Source of the DNA: Ancylostoma caninum
Lineage: Eukaryota; Nematoda; Chromadorea; Rhabditida; Ancylostomatidae
DNA length: 64,000 nt
Direction: 5' to 3'
NCBI GenBank assembly: GCA_037903475.1
Contig: JBAJFG010000626.1
Span: 496,001-560,000, forward strand
Shown here: positions 1-13,116 of the stretch, in pieces
How the letters are laid out: each line of letters begins with the position of its first letter
Position numbering within the stretch: position 1 is the stretch's first letter
Position numbers and translations under genes: made by a program
Notes under the pieces: model-generated
Told to the model about the DNA's origin: nothing
Database searches by the model: none
Seen by the model: the letters and a program-made list of their open reading frames with translations, nothing else

Positions 1-3000
1 GATTGTCCTTGTATAATTTATGCTCCTATATCTTGATCCGACAACGTTTGCCACCTCTTATACCGCTTCTCTAGCCTGCATAGCATACTCAAACGTGATC
101 TCTGATTATGTCTAACTCTCGCGAGGAAAACGTGCTCCTCCCGCCCCCCCCCCCCGCCCAATGGGGAAGTTCCCGATGGGAGTAAAATGGTGGTCCCCGC
201 GATGCAAACCAAACGGAAACTTCCCCTCGAAAACAGAACGATAGGTGGCGATGCTAGATGAGAACTTCCTAGCACACATACAACAACTTCTCGTTATCAA
301 CACATTATTTTAACCATACCACATCTGTTTTTTATTTTCATCGGTGGAATTCGTAAAGAAAGCCTCCTATATGATGACTCCGTTTCAGAATGAATTTGAA
401 GTGTTTTCGCAGATATGTCAAGTTAATCCACACTGAACATATTGAATCAATCCTTTTTTCTTGAAATCGATGACAGGTGACAGGCGATTGCATGAACAGC
501 TAAAAGGCACAATTTCACTTATTTCTGTGTAAAAGAAGCAATGGCACTATTCGGCTAGTTCTGCCGCAAAATTTCGAAGTGAAAATTTTCGCGCAAACTT
601 CGCCAAGGGGGTTATTTGAGGTGCTGAATACGAATATCGTATCCATTTTGTGCAAATTTTGCATTGGGGGATTGTTTTGAGCGCTGATCACGTATGCGTT
701 TTCTACCATGACTTCATTTTCATAGAGATACGGTATGTTTACGGTAGGAAATTGGGACAAAATGCCGACTTTGGGAAGGAAATGAGGAGTACATGCAAAA
801 TAAAGTTGATATTCTTGACCAGCGCCTAAGATAACCCCTCTGTGCAAAATTTGAGAGGATTCTGTTGAATGCCGTATCCACGGCATACCTACCGTAACCC
901 TACAAAAACGGAGTTGCGGTACAAAATGTATACGATATTCGAGTTCGGCACCTCAAATAACCCCCGTACACGAACTTTGGGCGGAAAGATTTTTTATCGG
1001 AATTTTTGGGGCAGAACAAGCCGAATAGTGCCAAAAGCTATTCACGCGGAGATGGGGATACGGTACCCTCGCAAAAGTGTGCATCGGGGGGGGGGGAGAC
1101 CGCCCGTATTCTCTCCGTTTCCTGTAGAGATATACTCGGGAGACATATGCATACAACCCACGGAGCAGGGTGAGCGTTGTGCGGTTATGTACTGCTCCAC
1201 CTACAGAAATATGTCTCAGCTCTTCTGCAAAGGAATTAGTCCAATGACTCTTTGATCAAAAGTAGCTCCCAATTTATTTCATATTCTAAAACGGGAGGTG
1301 GGGGAGAGGGATGAGGAGGGAGGAGAGCTACTATAAAAGCAATAGCCAGCGATAAAAACTATGGCACATGAAAAGAAATGGTTTGGCTCTCCCTTTGAAA
1401 AGAAACTCCATGTACACTCCCTTGTGTATTAAACAGGGATGTCACCACCATACGTGAGTCATCAAATGATAGGGATGTGATGTGATGCATATAGATGAGT
1501 GCAAAGAATGACATCAGTGGGGAATGATTAGAATGCTGCTGGCTGCTGACTAAGTATGTTCACATGTTCACATTTGTTATGGATGCCTCACTTTTTCTAC
1601 TGATAACCGTGATTGAATGTCGAAAGTGGACAACAGTTATGTACTTGAAAAATTAACGAAGGAGGAGAGCCAAACTTCTCTATACCACCAGAAATGGTTC
1701 CTTATGAAATCATCCCGTTATTTTAACAATTGGTTTAATCCTGCTATAAGAGGTGGCTATATGGCTGATCATAAGGTAACTTCATAAAGTAAATACCATG
1801 TAGGGGACGTCCAACTAGGATGTATGCACGGTAGACTACAGTAAACACAGCGATTGCTCGATAAAGAACGAGGAAAAAAAGAGTACTGGACTTTTGACCT
1901 GCCTGATAACTCAGTTATAACAACGAGTTTTTATTCTAGTTTTGGTTGGAAGATTTTATCGTTCTAAGTTACCTACTGCTGCCATTTAGGAGGCAAAGGT
2001 TAGAGATGATTGCATGCTAACGCTGTGTCCTTTGACGTGCATATTACGACAAGAGGGTGGGGGAAAAATTGCGGTCCCAGCCGTTTTGAGCACCACAGGG
2101 CAGGAATTTCATGTATGAAGTTATCAGAGACATCAATTTTGAGATTAAATGATTAAATATAAATGATGATATAGACAACGGATCGAAAGCAAGCCTACAC
2201 ATTTGACACTATTCGTCTAGTTCTGCCCCAAAAATACTAATGTCATAGTTTCCGCTCAAAATTTGACTACGTGGGTTATTTGATGCGCCGATTACAAAAA
2301 TGACTCCCATTATGCACCTAACTCCCTGAACTTGTAGAATCACGGTAAGCATACGATGAACGCGATACCTTGAAAAATATCTTTAAACTTTGCTCAGTGG
2401 GTTACGTGAAGTGTTGATTGAATCCGACTATCACTAATATTTCGCAGATGTCACTTATTTGACCAAATTGGTATTTTCTTCAGCTTCCTTCCAGTGACCT
2501 TACTGTCATAGTGCAAGAATGACTTTACGGTGAAATGTGACTACGAACTTCGAGGTCAGCACATCCACTAAGCTCTAAAGACCAAGTTTAGACAAAATTT
2601 TTGATTTTGAGGTTTTTGATTTTTTTGACGGCAGAACCAACCGAAAAGTACCATTATTTTTGTCAGCACTTCAAAGCAATTTTTTGGCGCACCATCTTCA
2701 AGCGACGGGAGGAGGGGGAGGGGGGGTGGGGGGAGGAGGAAGGAGAAGTGCCGCGTCTCTTCTGCCACTCGAAAAAAAGCTTAGTAAGGAATACGCAGTT
2801 GAAGTTTCTACACTCAGTACTTTACTATCTTCCACGCGGTACCAATAATAGAAAACGTTTTGGGGTAGAGCGAAAAAAAGAACTGGTTTAGATGTATTCA
2901 CTGGAAATCGTTCAAATGTAAACAGGAGAGAAACAACAACTAGGCTCGTCTCTGAAAGTACAAATAAGGTTTGCAAACTGAAATATACTATTTATTTAGT

Positions 3001-3269
3001 ACAATGTGGTGTTTGCTATGCAAGTTTAAGAACCAGTAAAGCGAAACAGAAGACGAGAAGTTAAAAAGCTCTCAACCATGAAAGCTATTAGGGTGAGAGC
3101 CATACAAAGGTCGAGGAAGAAAATCGATTCCAGAAGCTGGTTCTTAGATGTAGGTGAGCTAGAGAAATTAGCCTAACTTCGGCTTCTCTCAACGGACACT
3201 ATATGTGTACAGGCCATAAAGAGAGATAAAACAAATGCTGCTGATTAGACGGCGTGATTTGTTTTTCAG
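1..3269. other. No gene seen; dispersed repeat fragments
   Basis: Contains poly-C/G runs at about 146-157 and 1088-1097, and several degenerate copies of a motif like GGGTTATTTGAGGTGCTGA followed by ACGAATAT and CCATTTTGTGC (near 610, 670, 940, 2270, 2400). No splice-supported coding exon recognised. Confidence 0.6.
2706..2747 (+). other. G-rich tract, potential G-quadruplex
   Basis: A purine-rich run with many G3 or longer blocks separated by A or T. It could fold as a G-quadruplex. Produces spurious glycine- or proline-rich frames. Confidence 0.5.
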
Positions 3270-3379
3270 GAAACCGCAATGAGACCGCCGAGGCGAGTGC
3301 GATCTTCGGTCGCCACTCGGGCGGGGTCGCTATCGGAGACCGAACAACAAAGTTCCTAGCGGAAGGTGGCCTCCTTTAA
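3270..3379 (+). CDS. Candidate terminal exon, unknown protein
   Basis: A strong acceptor (TTTGTTTTTCAG) at 3269 precedes 35 codons, NRNETAEASAIFGRHSGG then VAIGDRTTKFLAEGGLL, ending in TAA at 3377-3379. The block is clearly more GC-rich than its surroundings and has coding-like third positions. I see no partner exon upstream on the same strand and no known domain. A second short frame here (MRPPRRVRSSV) is also open, so coding is not proven. Confidence 0.3.
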
Positions 3380-3739
3380 GAGGCACTGCAATTGAAGAAA
3401 GAGGCAGGTAGTGCAAGCAAAATGACTTGAGCAGCTTGTAAAACTCTCATGGATGTATAATCTCACGAGGTAACTTGTGCTTTTAGAAAATCACCACTGT
3501 TCTGTTAGGGAACAATGGTTATTCACACTACCTGGGAAAGTGAATAGATAACCTCTGTCAAAACACAGAGAACTCCATTTGCAGAGGCTCATGCGCCTCA
3601 CCACTTGTTTGGACAGGTTAGCTCAAAAAAGGAGAAAGAGAAAAAAAGAAATAGAGAAAAGTCGGACGAGCATGAGAAAGGTGATGCCAAGGAAAGTACA
3701 GTCTTTCTCAAAAATTCTTGCCTCACGCTGAACTGCCCC

Positions 3740-4330
3740 TCAGCTTGTTAGCCACGTCACACCGCGTATGATAATGCATAGGTAATGCGGCGCGGCTTTG
3801 CAGATGCGCGGTGAAGCGTGAGGCAAGCATTTTTGAAAAGGAGTGTAAATATGCTAGGTAGGATCGCAGACATCATTGAAGTTAAGGATACATCATAGAA
3901 ATTGACCAGATTGAACATGTCAACACCCCGCAAATTCACCCATCGTTAACACGGGCGGCAACACACTTACCCTGGGTAATCTCAATTATGCATCCTGAGG
4001 CCGCATGCGTCATTGAAATTACCCAGCGTAAACATGTAAACGCCAACACCACACATATTCATCCATTACTAAACGTGTTAACATCCCACGAAATTTACGC
4101 ATTGTCAATACTGGCATCAACACCCAACACCCTGGGTAATCTCAATGATTCATTCTGACCCAGAGCACAATTGCTCAAGTAGAAGGAGGGGTAATCTCAT
4201 ATACAGTACTATGACAACTCATAGATAGCCAGGTTAGACAACGAATGGGTTAACATGTTATTGCGTGTAGGTAAATTACAAATTTAGGTACTTAATGTTT
4301 TTACCCAGGGTAATCTCACTGATGCAACCG
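3740..4330. repeat. GGGTAATCTCA-containing internal repeats
   Basis: CCTGGGTAATCTCAAT or close variants occur near 3970, 4132 and 4305, with TTAACACG and CAACACCC words between. Related words recur near 42540-42670. Likely part of an old element; no coding potential. Confidence 0.45.
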
Positions 4331-5475
4331 GACCGAAACCACCGTGTTGGATGTCTTACTCGTATTACTCGTGTTTACGGAAATCGACTCCAAGAGTCTT
4401 ATGTATTTAAAAGAAGAGGAGGAAAAAGAGGAGTGATGATAAATACATGGAAAGTTAGACAGGAATTTAGATAGAATGCACGCTGCCCATATTAGACGTC
4501 CTCCAATAGTGGTAGCAATCACATATAGTCGCACCTCCCATGGATCGAGGACGATATGCCATCGATCCAGTGAAGGCGGACAATTGATATGATCTCGATG
4601 GCAATTCCTTACAACCACCATAGTTTTGGCTTACAGATGTACTTTCTGACCAGGAACATGGAAGAGTAATAATGTTTGATGGGCAACATGCTGGCACAGA
4701 GGATTAACGCCACGAGAGAATGACGTTCATTCAGAACTGCTGTCCGAGTTGCCGACTGTTCGCAGCTGAAGGATGAGCACCGCCCGACAAGGTCGCTTTG
4801 GAACTCAGCGAGCGGTGAGTTACTCTGCATAAGCGCTATAATCCGCTTTGTGGGAACCTGTTCTGTGTGGGTAATTATACGGTGATCGCACGCACAGTAA
4901 ACTATATCGAGCGAGAAAAAGAGCTGCACAAACCTTCCTGTACATAGTGACACTCACGCATGCATTACCATAGCTTTTTTCAAATTTGCAGGAAAAGCAA
5001 GAGACATACCGCCAGAGAGCGGTGCCACTGTTTATGTTGAAATCGAAACATGACGACTGACAGGAAAAAGCGAAGATTGGAGCGATTTTTTTTGTACCAC
5101 GATAGCTCGACAGCGAGGAGAAATTCCACGAAAAGTAAGTTTTTCAAGGATTATCGAGGATTTGACGACGTTGCTGTGTATCATACCCACGGTCAAGCAA
5201 GATGCATGGGAAAAACCGACCCCCAATACGACCCCTCTCCTATTCCCTCTCCCCACCCCCTCTGCTTCCACAACGTTTCTCTCTGCACTAAGCAGTTTCA
5301 AGGAAGGAGACATAAAAGAAACACATTAGAAGCACAAAATCAAAAGGAAAAGGAACTAAAACAACCTTGAGGTCGGCAAGCATCGTTTCTTCTCAGATCG
5401 GACCAGATTGCCAGCAAGAACGAGCACGTAATGATGGGTCAGAACAGGACTAACTAGCAGAAATAGGTTTTCCGC

Positions 5476-5520
5476 ATGGGCATTTGCGCGCCCAGGGGTT
5501 CGAATCCTAGCGCCTCCGAA
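5476..5520 (+). tRNA. tRNA 3'-half-like remnant
   Basis: GGGGTTCGAATCCTAGCGCC is a good B-box/T-arm. No matching 5' half with an A-box is visible within 80 bp upstream, so this is at most a fragment. Confidence 0.2.
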
Positions 5521-6849
5521 AAATATTTGCACTTGTCAGAACTACTTCGAAATTTAGTGTGTTGTGGAAAAGGTCGGAACACTTGAAAATGAAGTGTGTT
5601 AAGCGGGATTGATCGATTGCACATGTGAGAATTCGGCTGCGGGGCCGTCAGTTCGTGGAAAACTAGAGTGACTTCGACCTCGCGCTGAACTTCTCTGATT
5701 CGAAATCAGCTAACGATTTTCAAAATACTCACAGAGCATGATCAGCTCTATCATGTCTCAGGATTTCAATTTGCTAGGCCTTCATATGCCTTTTTGAGTT
5801 CGATGGGAAATTTTCCAATTTTTCGGGTCTTTGATGGGAAATTTCCCATCTAACTCACTCAGGCAGGAGCAAACTTAGGGCCGTGAGAATGGGGCAAACG
5901 AATGATTGCATGGAGCTCTATTTTGCTGTCTGAGTAGGAGTTGAAGAAATGATAACCTCACAATTTGAAGAGATGGTAAAAATGGAGTGGATCTGCTTGA
6001 GAAATCACTGGAAAGCCATTTGCAGATAACTTTTCTACCTTACAATTGGTTACAGAGAAGGAAATTTCTAACTGGATTACAGAATCTGGCTCCACGAAGT
6101 TTGCTCGTTCCTCCGCAATTTAGATGGGCAGATCAATGTTTTTTGAACTTCTTCCTCAATTCTTGCTTCAGATCACGAAATCACTGTCAAATACAACATA
6201 AACCACTGAGAGCGTAGTGATGTGACAAGAGACGCAGCTGAAAGAAGGGCATGCCGGTGCAGGCATGTGCGGAAGTAAAATATTAAGTCCCGTAAAACGG
6301 AAAACGGATGGACAAAAATGAGCGGAAAACGGAAAGACAAAAATGCATAGGTTTGTGACCAAACGCCCTCTTCAACATTGGATTTTCTAGGTATCTTCTC
6401 GAGAAGCATAAGTGTTCACTCTTTCGAGTAATTAAGTAACTTTAGGTCCATTGATGGTACGTACTTCAAGCGCCTAGAATATACGTAAATCGAGGAGTGC
6501 TTATCCTTCACCTAGTTACAAGAGATTATCGGAGTTATATAATCAAGCATCTTTCGCACAGAATGTTTAAGTAAAAGAGAGCTGTAAAGTGTAAAAAGGG
6601 CGACTTCTTTGCTCACTCTGGAGCCGACCTATTCCCGAAAAATTCCGACAAAGAGGTAGCTATGGTAGTTCATACGTTTGGAATGCGAGAACGATCAGTT
6701 TATTCACAAAGGGTCATGTTGGAGCGAGTAAGTGATGGAGGAAGGGGAGAAGAACAGCGTGTGGGGAACGTGAAACACAAGCAGCGTGAACATTGCTCAA
6801 AATATCTACAATATCACAATAACTGCCCCAGTGTGGACCTGGGGATCAT

Positions 6850-7746
6850 GGGTGTAAGTCGTATGGCGCGATTCTTCGGGTGGCACTGTGGACAGGCTGA
6901 GTCTGGGGCACGCTACTACCACCCGATTACGGTCACGCGCTGCGGTTTGCCTGGATCTGATTGACGGAGCAACTCGTCCACTTTTCCGCCATCATCCTGC
7001 TGTGGAAGAGAGCGTGCAGAGTTGCAGATACCTCTATGTAACGAAACTTTGGAAATGGGTTCCAATCCTATATGCGCTGCACTGTTACATAGACTTGATA
7101 GAATTTTGACGGAACTAATATTTACATAGATCAACTTGCCGTCAGGTATTCATCTTTAATATTAGGTCGTCAAGTATGAAATGTCCGATTTTGCATGAGA
7201 AGATTTCGAGTTTTGTTTCTAAAGCAAGATGCAGTATAAGATATATGATCAAAAAGCCAGGAAGTGGTTTTGAAAGGAAAAGGATGTACCTTCACAATGA
7301 GACTGTCAAACTGACCGCTCATAAAATCGGACATTTCATACTTGACGACCTAATAGAAGTCATTCCTAGCACCGCTGAAATGTTCAAGAACTTCAGAAAG
7401 CCAAAATTCTTTCAGTGTTTCGTGAATGTTTCAGAAAACTTCCTATCCTAACAAAGTATTCGTTGAGATTCCGTAGAAATTCCTTTATTTCGGCAGTACA
7501 TCCACTTGGGTGTTCAGATAAGCTTTATGTTCGAAACGTTCTTTCATCCGTATACCCTAGAAACCACTGGATCAGCTAGTTCAAAGTCCTTCTCTACGGT
7601 CGGATGGTGGTTGGATGGACGAGTTGCACCGTCAGGCAGATCCACGCAAACCGCTACGCATGACCGTAATCGGGTGGTAGTAGCGTGCCCCAGAGTCAGC
7701 CTGTCCATAGTGCCACCCGAAGAATCGCGCCATACGACCGCCCCCC
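6850..7746. mobile_element. Mutator-like foldback element with nested mariner MITE
   Basis: Long inverted arms run inward from GTCGTATGGCGCGATTCTTC at 6858 and its complement ending at 7738. The element is flanked by a perfect 9-bp duplication GGGGATCAT at 6841-6849 and 7747-7755; 9 bp is characteristic of Mutator-like elements. A 186-bp TA-flanked element at 7165-7350 lies in the middle. Without it, about 710 bp remain, close to the 693-bp copy at 45041. I see no transposase. Confidence 0.85.
7165..7350. mobile_element. Mariner-type MITE nested in a Mutator-like element
   Basis: The inverted ends start GGTCGTCAAGTATGAAATGT, continue perfectly for about 28 bp, and are flanked by TA at 7163-7164 and 7351-7352. 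TA duplication and GG-type ends fit Tc1/mariner. The element is non-coding. Confidence 0.88.
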
Positions 7747-9807
7747 GGGGATCATTGTCTGATTAAAACAGTGACAATTACGATGTAGCCATATGTGATG
7801 ATGAAGACCAGTAAAACTGCGACGGGACATTTACCCTGCAACTGAGACAAAAAAGTCAAACAAAATAGTTCGAATCCTGTAAATGGCGTTTGGACGGTCA
7901 ATTTTGGCGCCATTCATAGGTGGAATAGTGGTGAGCATGAGTCTTCGAAAGTGAAGGTTGAACGTGAAAATCGGAGGTCTAAAAGTGGAGGCTGCCTACC
8001 AAATCGTGAACGACAACCGGGGTGGAGGGGAGAGGAAGGCCTGCTCTTATTTTTGCTGATTTTTCACGAGCTCTGATGTTCTGCACACGATTTCTGAGGA
8101 TACAGAGGAGCCGAGAGGAAGTTTGCGTATAAGTGGATTTAGGGGAAAGAGTACTAAGCAATTATATCTGAGTTTGACTGCTGATCAAAATACGGACTGA
8201 AAAAATTCATCCTGAAAATTGAAGATTTTTTGGATTTCGCACACAGGATTTCTAAGGATACAGAGGAGCTGAGTCGAAGCTAGGCAAAGGTAGGATAGAG
8301 GAGACTCAGTACTATGTAAATATATGCAAAACTGGCAGCGGATATGGAAAAGAAGAAGAGAAATGAAGTTCAAAACTTTTCATTTTTTCCGGCATCTAGG
8401 ACGAAATTTCAGGAAAACAAGGGCGCGCCCCACGGATCTGTGATATGCTTGATAATAGCAGCAACAGGTGAGTTAAAAAATGTGGTGATGTTCGGAGCAG
8501 ATCCTACACCTGACTCGATATTTGCGTAGGAAGAAAGTAGGGGCATGGCAGGATTGTTTCCATGCCGCACGATGATGCATCGACTAGTATAGGACTCGGA
8601 GCCATAGATACGATAGTGGTGAGACAGGGGTCAGAAAAGGTGAAGGTTGACTGGGTCAAAAAAGTGAAAGTTGTTCCCCAACCAGTTCGATGACGTTGAG
8701 GAAGGTCAAAAGAGTGAAGTCACAGAGTGCGAGATAGTGAAGGCCTTTTATGAGATGGTTCGCACCGAAACAGCTCTATCTCACAGCTCTAGTGTCCCTC
8801 AGAAAGGGAGAAAAGATCACTCCTTAGAAGTCGGGATGTCCAAGGCAGAGGCAAACCTCACATCCGCGGTTGATGTAATGGCAGATTCTACATCTCTTCG
8901 ACATGCTGAATCCAGCGGTATAGGTGAATTGCCCCGAAATGGTCTCCTGTCGAGAATGTCGACTTAATTTCATAATGTTTCTCTCGTCTATCATACAGTA
9001 ATCTATCTATTTTCATGTTCGTCAGATGCCCGAGACTGAAGCAACAAACAACGCGCCGGCCGCACTTTCCCAACAACATCTGGTTTATCTGACGGTTCCA
9101 TCTCCGCGAGAAGCTGCGGCATTTCAAGTAAACCGAGCCGTATAAAGAGCACTCGGCTCTGAATGGCATTCATCAAGCGTACAAGGGACGGACGGTCGGT
9201 CCCTTTTTCCTAGATTTCCATTCACTTAACGCTAGAATCATTTTTTCTTGTGTCTCTCTAGATGACAGTAGAATCACTTTCCCAATGTCTCGCTAGCTCA
9301 AGTTTCAGGTGCCTTAACATTTTATTTTTTCCACATTTTTCTGCCTTTCCAAAACAAAATGTGCGACTTTCTGCACCCTTTTGCGACCCCACGCTGCGCA
9401 CGGGGTCCAACTTAGGCTCAAACCAGACTCGGCGGCGAAGGTATGGGCGACTCCCGCGCTTCGTGACCCCTCGGCTTTCTGGGGCGTAGTGGGATGGCGA
9501 GGAGCTGCCACCAACGCAATATGCCTCAAACTCGAAAACTAAGACTTATCGCCGAAGGAAGCCGAAAATTAGTGAAGAGTGATCATAACAAACAAGAGAA
9601 TACTTAAAGACATTTCTACAGAGTCACGAATCATGTTCAAAGCTTTTGAATTAACTTTAATATTTCTAAAGGTATCTAGCGAGTCAAGAAGATGATGGGC
9701 CAGATCCTATTATGATGACAAATAGCAGATACGGGGAACAGTGCAATAATGATGTAAGGCCAGCGAAGAGATTGCGCATCCATGAGACCCATGATGTTTC
9801 GCCTCAG

Positions 9808-9856
9808 GCGGTAATCCATTTCTCGCAATAGGTGCGAGAGATGGATTACCGCCTGA
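9808..9856. other. Hairpin of about 23 bp
   Basis: CAGGCGGTAATCCATTTCTC and its complement (one mismatch) are separated by a 5-base loop. No associated gene seen. Confidence 0.6.
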
Positions 9857-10139
9857 GAAGAGAAATGTCCGTCCATAATCTGTGAGGTCAGATGGCATCA
9901 CACATGTATTCAAACACTGGTATACCAACGATCGATGCTAACGTTCTTCCAGCTCCTTTTTCTTTTTGTTGTTCTTAGTGTGTTTTCCTTCAGAATCTTC
10001 CATTTCGCAGCCTATTTGTTTGGAAGTGACGATTTCAGAAGAATTTTACATCTGTTAATCAATATTCATGGGTAATTTTTCATTCATATAATTTTTCATG
10101 TTGCTTATACGAATGAGAAGTAGCTAGTGCTCCTCTTCA

Positions 10140-10420
10140 ATAAAGTGAACCTTCCCCTGATGACCCCCCTTGACGCTCGAAGAAGCCGGTACGGTTCGGC
10201 TTCCTAGGGCGTTGACGCGCGGTGCAGCCGGCCGACGCTGCAATGCGCGAGGTATGGTCGACCAAATTTGTGAAGGCGGCCGCCACCGCTCGACGCCCGA
10301 GGAAACCGGACGAGGCCGCGGCGATCGGTCCGCATGCTGCGTGGAAGCCGACGCGCCTCGACGCTGCTCGCCGTCGAGTCTGGTTCGAGCCTTATTCTCG
10401 TCGTCGTAGGTGACGGTTCC
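10140..10420. other. GC-rich island
   Basis: About 280 bp, visibly richer in GC and CG dinucleotides than its AT-rich surroundings (GGCCGCCACCGCTCGACGCC). Several overlapping frames are open in both strands, as expected from composition. No domain or splice pattern recognised; could be an exon, a regulatory island or a transposon arm. Confidence 0.5.
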
Positions 10421-11074
10421 ACCCCCCCCCCCAAAGGACGCCACCGTAAGTGATGCTGGATTGAGACGCGTCTCAGGTTACCGTACCTATGCTCGGAGCT
10501 GGAATTTGTGTGAGGAGCTCTGCCGCGGTTGAGGCGACTACGCTACAACGGGAGTACTCGCCTAAGTTCTCTGCGTCTCCACCTTCAGTGCACTGTTTCG
10601 CCTTGAACAATTTCCATGTTATTCCTTCTCGTCTCTATTGCTGTATTCACACTCGAAACAATAACTCTATAAATCTATGCCTAGGACCCCCACCCCCCCC
10701 CCCTCAGATTAAGATTCCCCCTGGCTCGACTAAAGGTGAACGTTGGGTGTGCACCATGCTCAAGGTATTCCACCTATGGCGCCATTGTTGTGGACTCATG
10801 TACACTGCGCATCGAAACACGTGAACGCTTTCCAGGGTAGGAAAGTACGCCGAAAACAACGACCCCCTCCCTCCATAATTTTCCGTTTCCCGGAACAAAA
10901 ACCCGTAAAACGTGAAACGTAAAGCAGAAGGCCAAAGATGGGCGGAAAACGCAAGGCGTAAAACGGAAAACGGAAAGTTCCGCCCATCACTGCTGCCGGT
11001 GTCTGTGGTTTGCGGAATTTCTCTTTCTCCATGTATGTTTATATAAAATTTTAATTGCGCGCACCCCCATGCAA

Positions 11075-11215
11075 GCCTTCGGAACTCCTGCGGAGCCAGA
11101 TTTACGATTGGAGCCCAATTTTCGGAAACTCCCCGGAAATATGACGTCACGCGCCGATTTTCTCGGGAGTTCGGCGGAAGTTCTAAATGGAGACGCAGAG
11201 AAAGCGGCATGTAGA
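11075..11215. repeat. Partial copy of the scrambled-motif element
   Basis: Reverse-orientation similarity to 18840-18990, including TTCGGAACT, GGAAATATGACGTCAC and GGAGACGCAGAGAAA in the same order. It is truncated at both sides. Confidence 0.6.
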
Positions 11216-12151
11216 CCGTTTTCCTTGGAAAATTTTAAACAGCAAGAATCTACACGTTACAGCCTAATGTGAATCCTGGGAACGTGTTGAGGTTCTCGGC
11301 CTTCTCGCAGTAGGTACAGCTGCAGTCTTCGATAGGGAAAGGTTTACCTTAGCTTACAAGGGAAGGATACCAAATGTCTGTGGCACTTCAAAATGGAATG
11401 TGCCTCATAATATGAAGTTGAGGATGCTGATCTCGATTATGTTCTCCATTAGTGCCTAATACTACTGCGCAAAAAGTTATAGCCTTGTCTGTGCAGTACA
11501 TTCGAAGATACAGTTTCTACATCCACCTCCCCTGAATCCACAAAATAGGCGTTGTAGTGCAAAATGGATGCAGAATTCGCGATCAGTAGCTCAACTGAAC
11601 CTGTATGCAAAATTTCAGCGAAAAAAGGCAAAAATTACGGTTAGACAATCACCCCTTGATCATTTACTGCTACTACCACTCACGAGGAAACGGTCATTGG
11701 GTATAGGGTAGTTAAGGCATCTCGCAGATTCCATCCAAATTTTGCACATAGGCGTAATTTCAGGTGCTGATCACGATTATCAGCATCATTTTGCAAGCCT
11801 CTAACATTCTAATGTCGAAATTCAACAATTTTGTTTAGTTTTCTACAGTAATTGCTGTTCATTCTACCGCAAACCTATAAGATTGTAGTGACGTCACGAA
11901 AGGGATATCACATTCGTGTTCAGCACTTCAGATAACCCTATTATGGAAATATTCAGCAGAAAAAATTCCTTGAAAATTTGGGCTCACGTGAGTCCATCAG
12001 CAGTTCCACTGTCGACGAAGTCGGGGTAGTGAAGATATTTGAAGACGCTTTCAAGCTTTTAGAATATGTATTTGCAAGTAGAAACACTTACAAAAAACTG
12101 CATAGAATAGATTTTTAGAGAAAATCAGTAACTGGGAGAAAATGCAAAAGT

Positions 12152-12222
12152 GCGACTCCTGAGGGGAATTGAACCCGTGAGGGCATTCACGGGAACGGAG
12201 ACACTTACCACTGCGCCACACT
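12152..12222 (-). tRNA. tRNA-like sequence, probably tRNA-derived or pseudogene
   Basis: The complement reads TGGCGCAGTGGTAAGTG (A-box-like) and GGGTTCAATTCC (B-box-like) about 35 bp apart, with a CCCGTGA/TCACGGG pairing between. The outer acceptor stem does not pair well, so it is more likely a pseudogene or SINE head than a working tRNA. It lies inside a transposon-like block. Confidence 0.4.
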
Positions 12223-12432
12223 TCCTTGACCTACCTGACATACCTTATTTTATGTATACCTTCTTATCACTTACGTCTGGAAAAATGAATATAAATCATT
12301 GCAGACGCGAGGCTGGGCCAAGGTCAAGATAGTTTTGAAATCAGAGCTTCGAGATGCACAAGGCAGTGTACACTCCCCACGAGGAAGTCTCCGATGAAGC
12401 AACGTTCCCTTGTAATTAGTAGTAGTAGCGAC

Positions 12433-12717
12433 CAGTGGCGGACGCAGAAAGTGGGCGGGAGGGGGGGGCGTGGGAAGAAAAGTGGGGTCTCCGCCGTTTT
12501 GGGGACCCAGACGGAAAATAAAATTAATAATAATATTAATTATAATAATAAACAATAAATAAAAAATATATTAAAAATAATAATAAAAATAAACAATTAA
12601 AAATAAACTAACACAAGATTTTTATTTGTATTGTAAAGTAATTTCGAAAATTTGGCGACCCATTCTCGGGGGGGGCGCGCGCCCTCCCCCCGCCCCCCCC
12701 CCCTGCGTCCGCCACCG
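12433..12717. mobile_element. hAT-type MITE, second copy
   Basis: Same family as the element at 35683, in reverse orientation. Its ends are CAGTGGCGGACGCAG and CTGCGTCCGCCACCG (one mismatch between arms), with a perfect 8-bp duplication GTAGCGAC at 12425-12432 and 12718-12725. It sits inside the larger inverted-repeat element at about 11343-13050, so it is the younger of the two. Confidence 0.9.
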
Positions 12718-13116
12718 GTAGCGACTGATCAAGGCGCAATTCTTTACCCGTAGTGATGCATTTTCCGCTGAGATTTTGCATACAGGGTTACTTGGACTGC
12801 TGATCACGAATTCTGCATTCATTTTTCACGGCAACGCCTACTACGTGGGGTTAAGGTGAGTTGATGCAGAAACTGCTCATAATACTGCACAGACAAGGCC
12901 ATAACTTTCTGCGTAGTAGTATTAGGCACTAATGGAGAACATAATCGAGATCAGCATCGTCAACTTCATATTATGAGGCACATTCCATTATGAAGTGCCA
13001 CAGACATTTGGTATCCTTCCCTTGTTAGTCAATTTTGTAATGTTTTACGTTAGCTTACCAGCTTTACAATGCAAGTGGAGCGGCGGGTCCCGCAAGGAAG
13101 CACTGCTCGTCAAAAT

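Larger units (their letters stand above)
3380..6849. other. No convincing gene
   Basis: Holds the GGGTAATCTCA repeats, a tRNA-like fragment, and ACGGAAAACGGAAA words near 6290-6330 that recur at 10905-10975. A minus-strand frame near 4700-4950 (MQSNSPLAEFQSDLVGRC) is open but lacks family support. Confidence 0.5.
7756..11342. other. No convincing gene; repeats and a GC island
   Basis: 8870-8965 matches the left part of the TTAAAGGCAG element at 19032. A hairpin lies at 9808, a GC island at 10140-10420 and poly-C runs at 10421 and 10690. No splice-supported exons. Confidence 0.5.
11343..13050. mobile_element. 1.7-kb element with ~160-bp inverted ends
   Basis: 11350-11500 (CCAAATGTCTGTGGCACTTC, CCATTAGTGCCTAATACTAC) recurs in complement at 12885-13030. 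The outer motif TTAGCTTAC occurs at both sides. The interior carries the dispersed ~110-bp motif, a tRNA-like sequence (12152-12222) and the hAT MITE at 12433. Edges are approximate. Confidence 0.6.

Noticed and set aside
10704..11210. 168-codon minus-strand frame
   Set aside because: It overlaps ACGGAAAACG repeats and the truncated scrambled-motif element; no domain.
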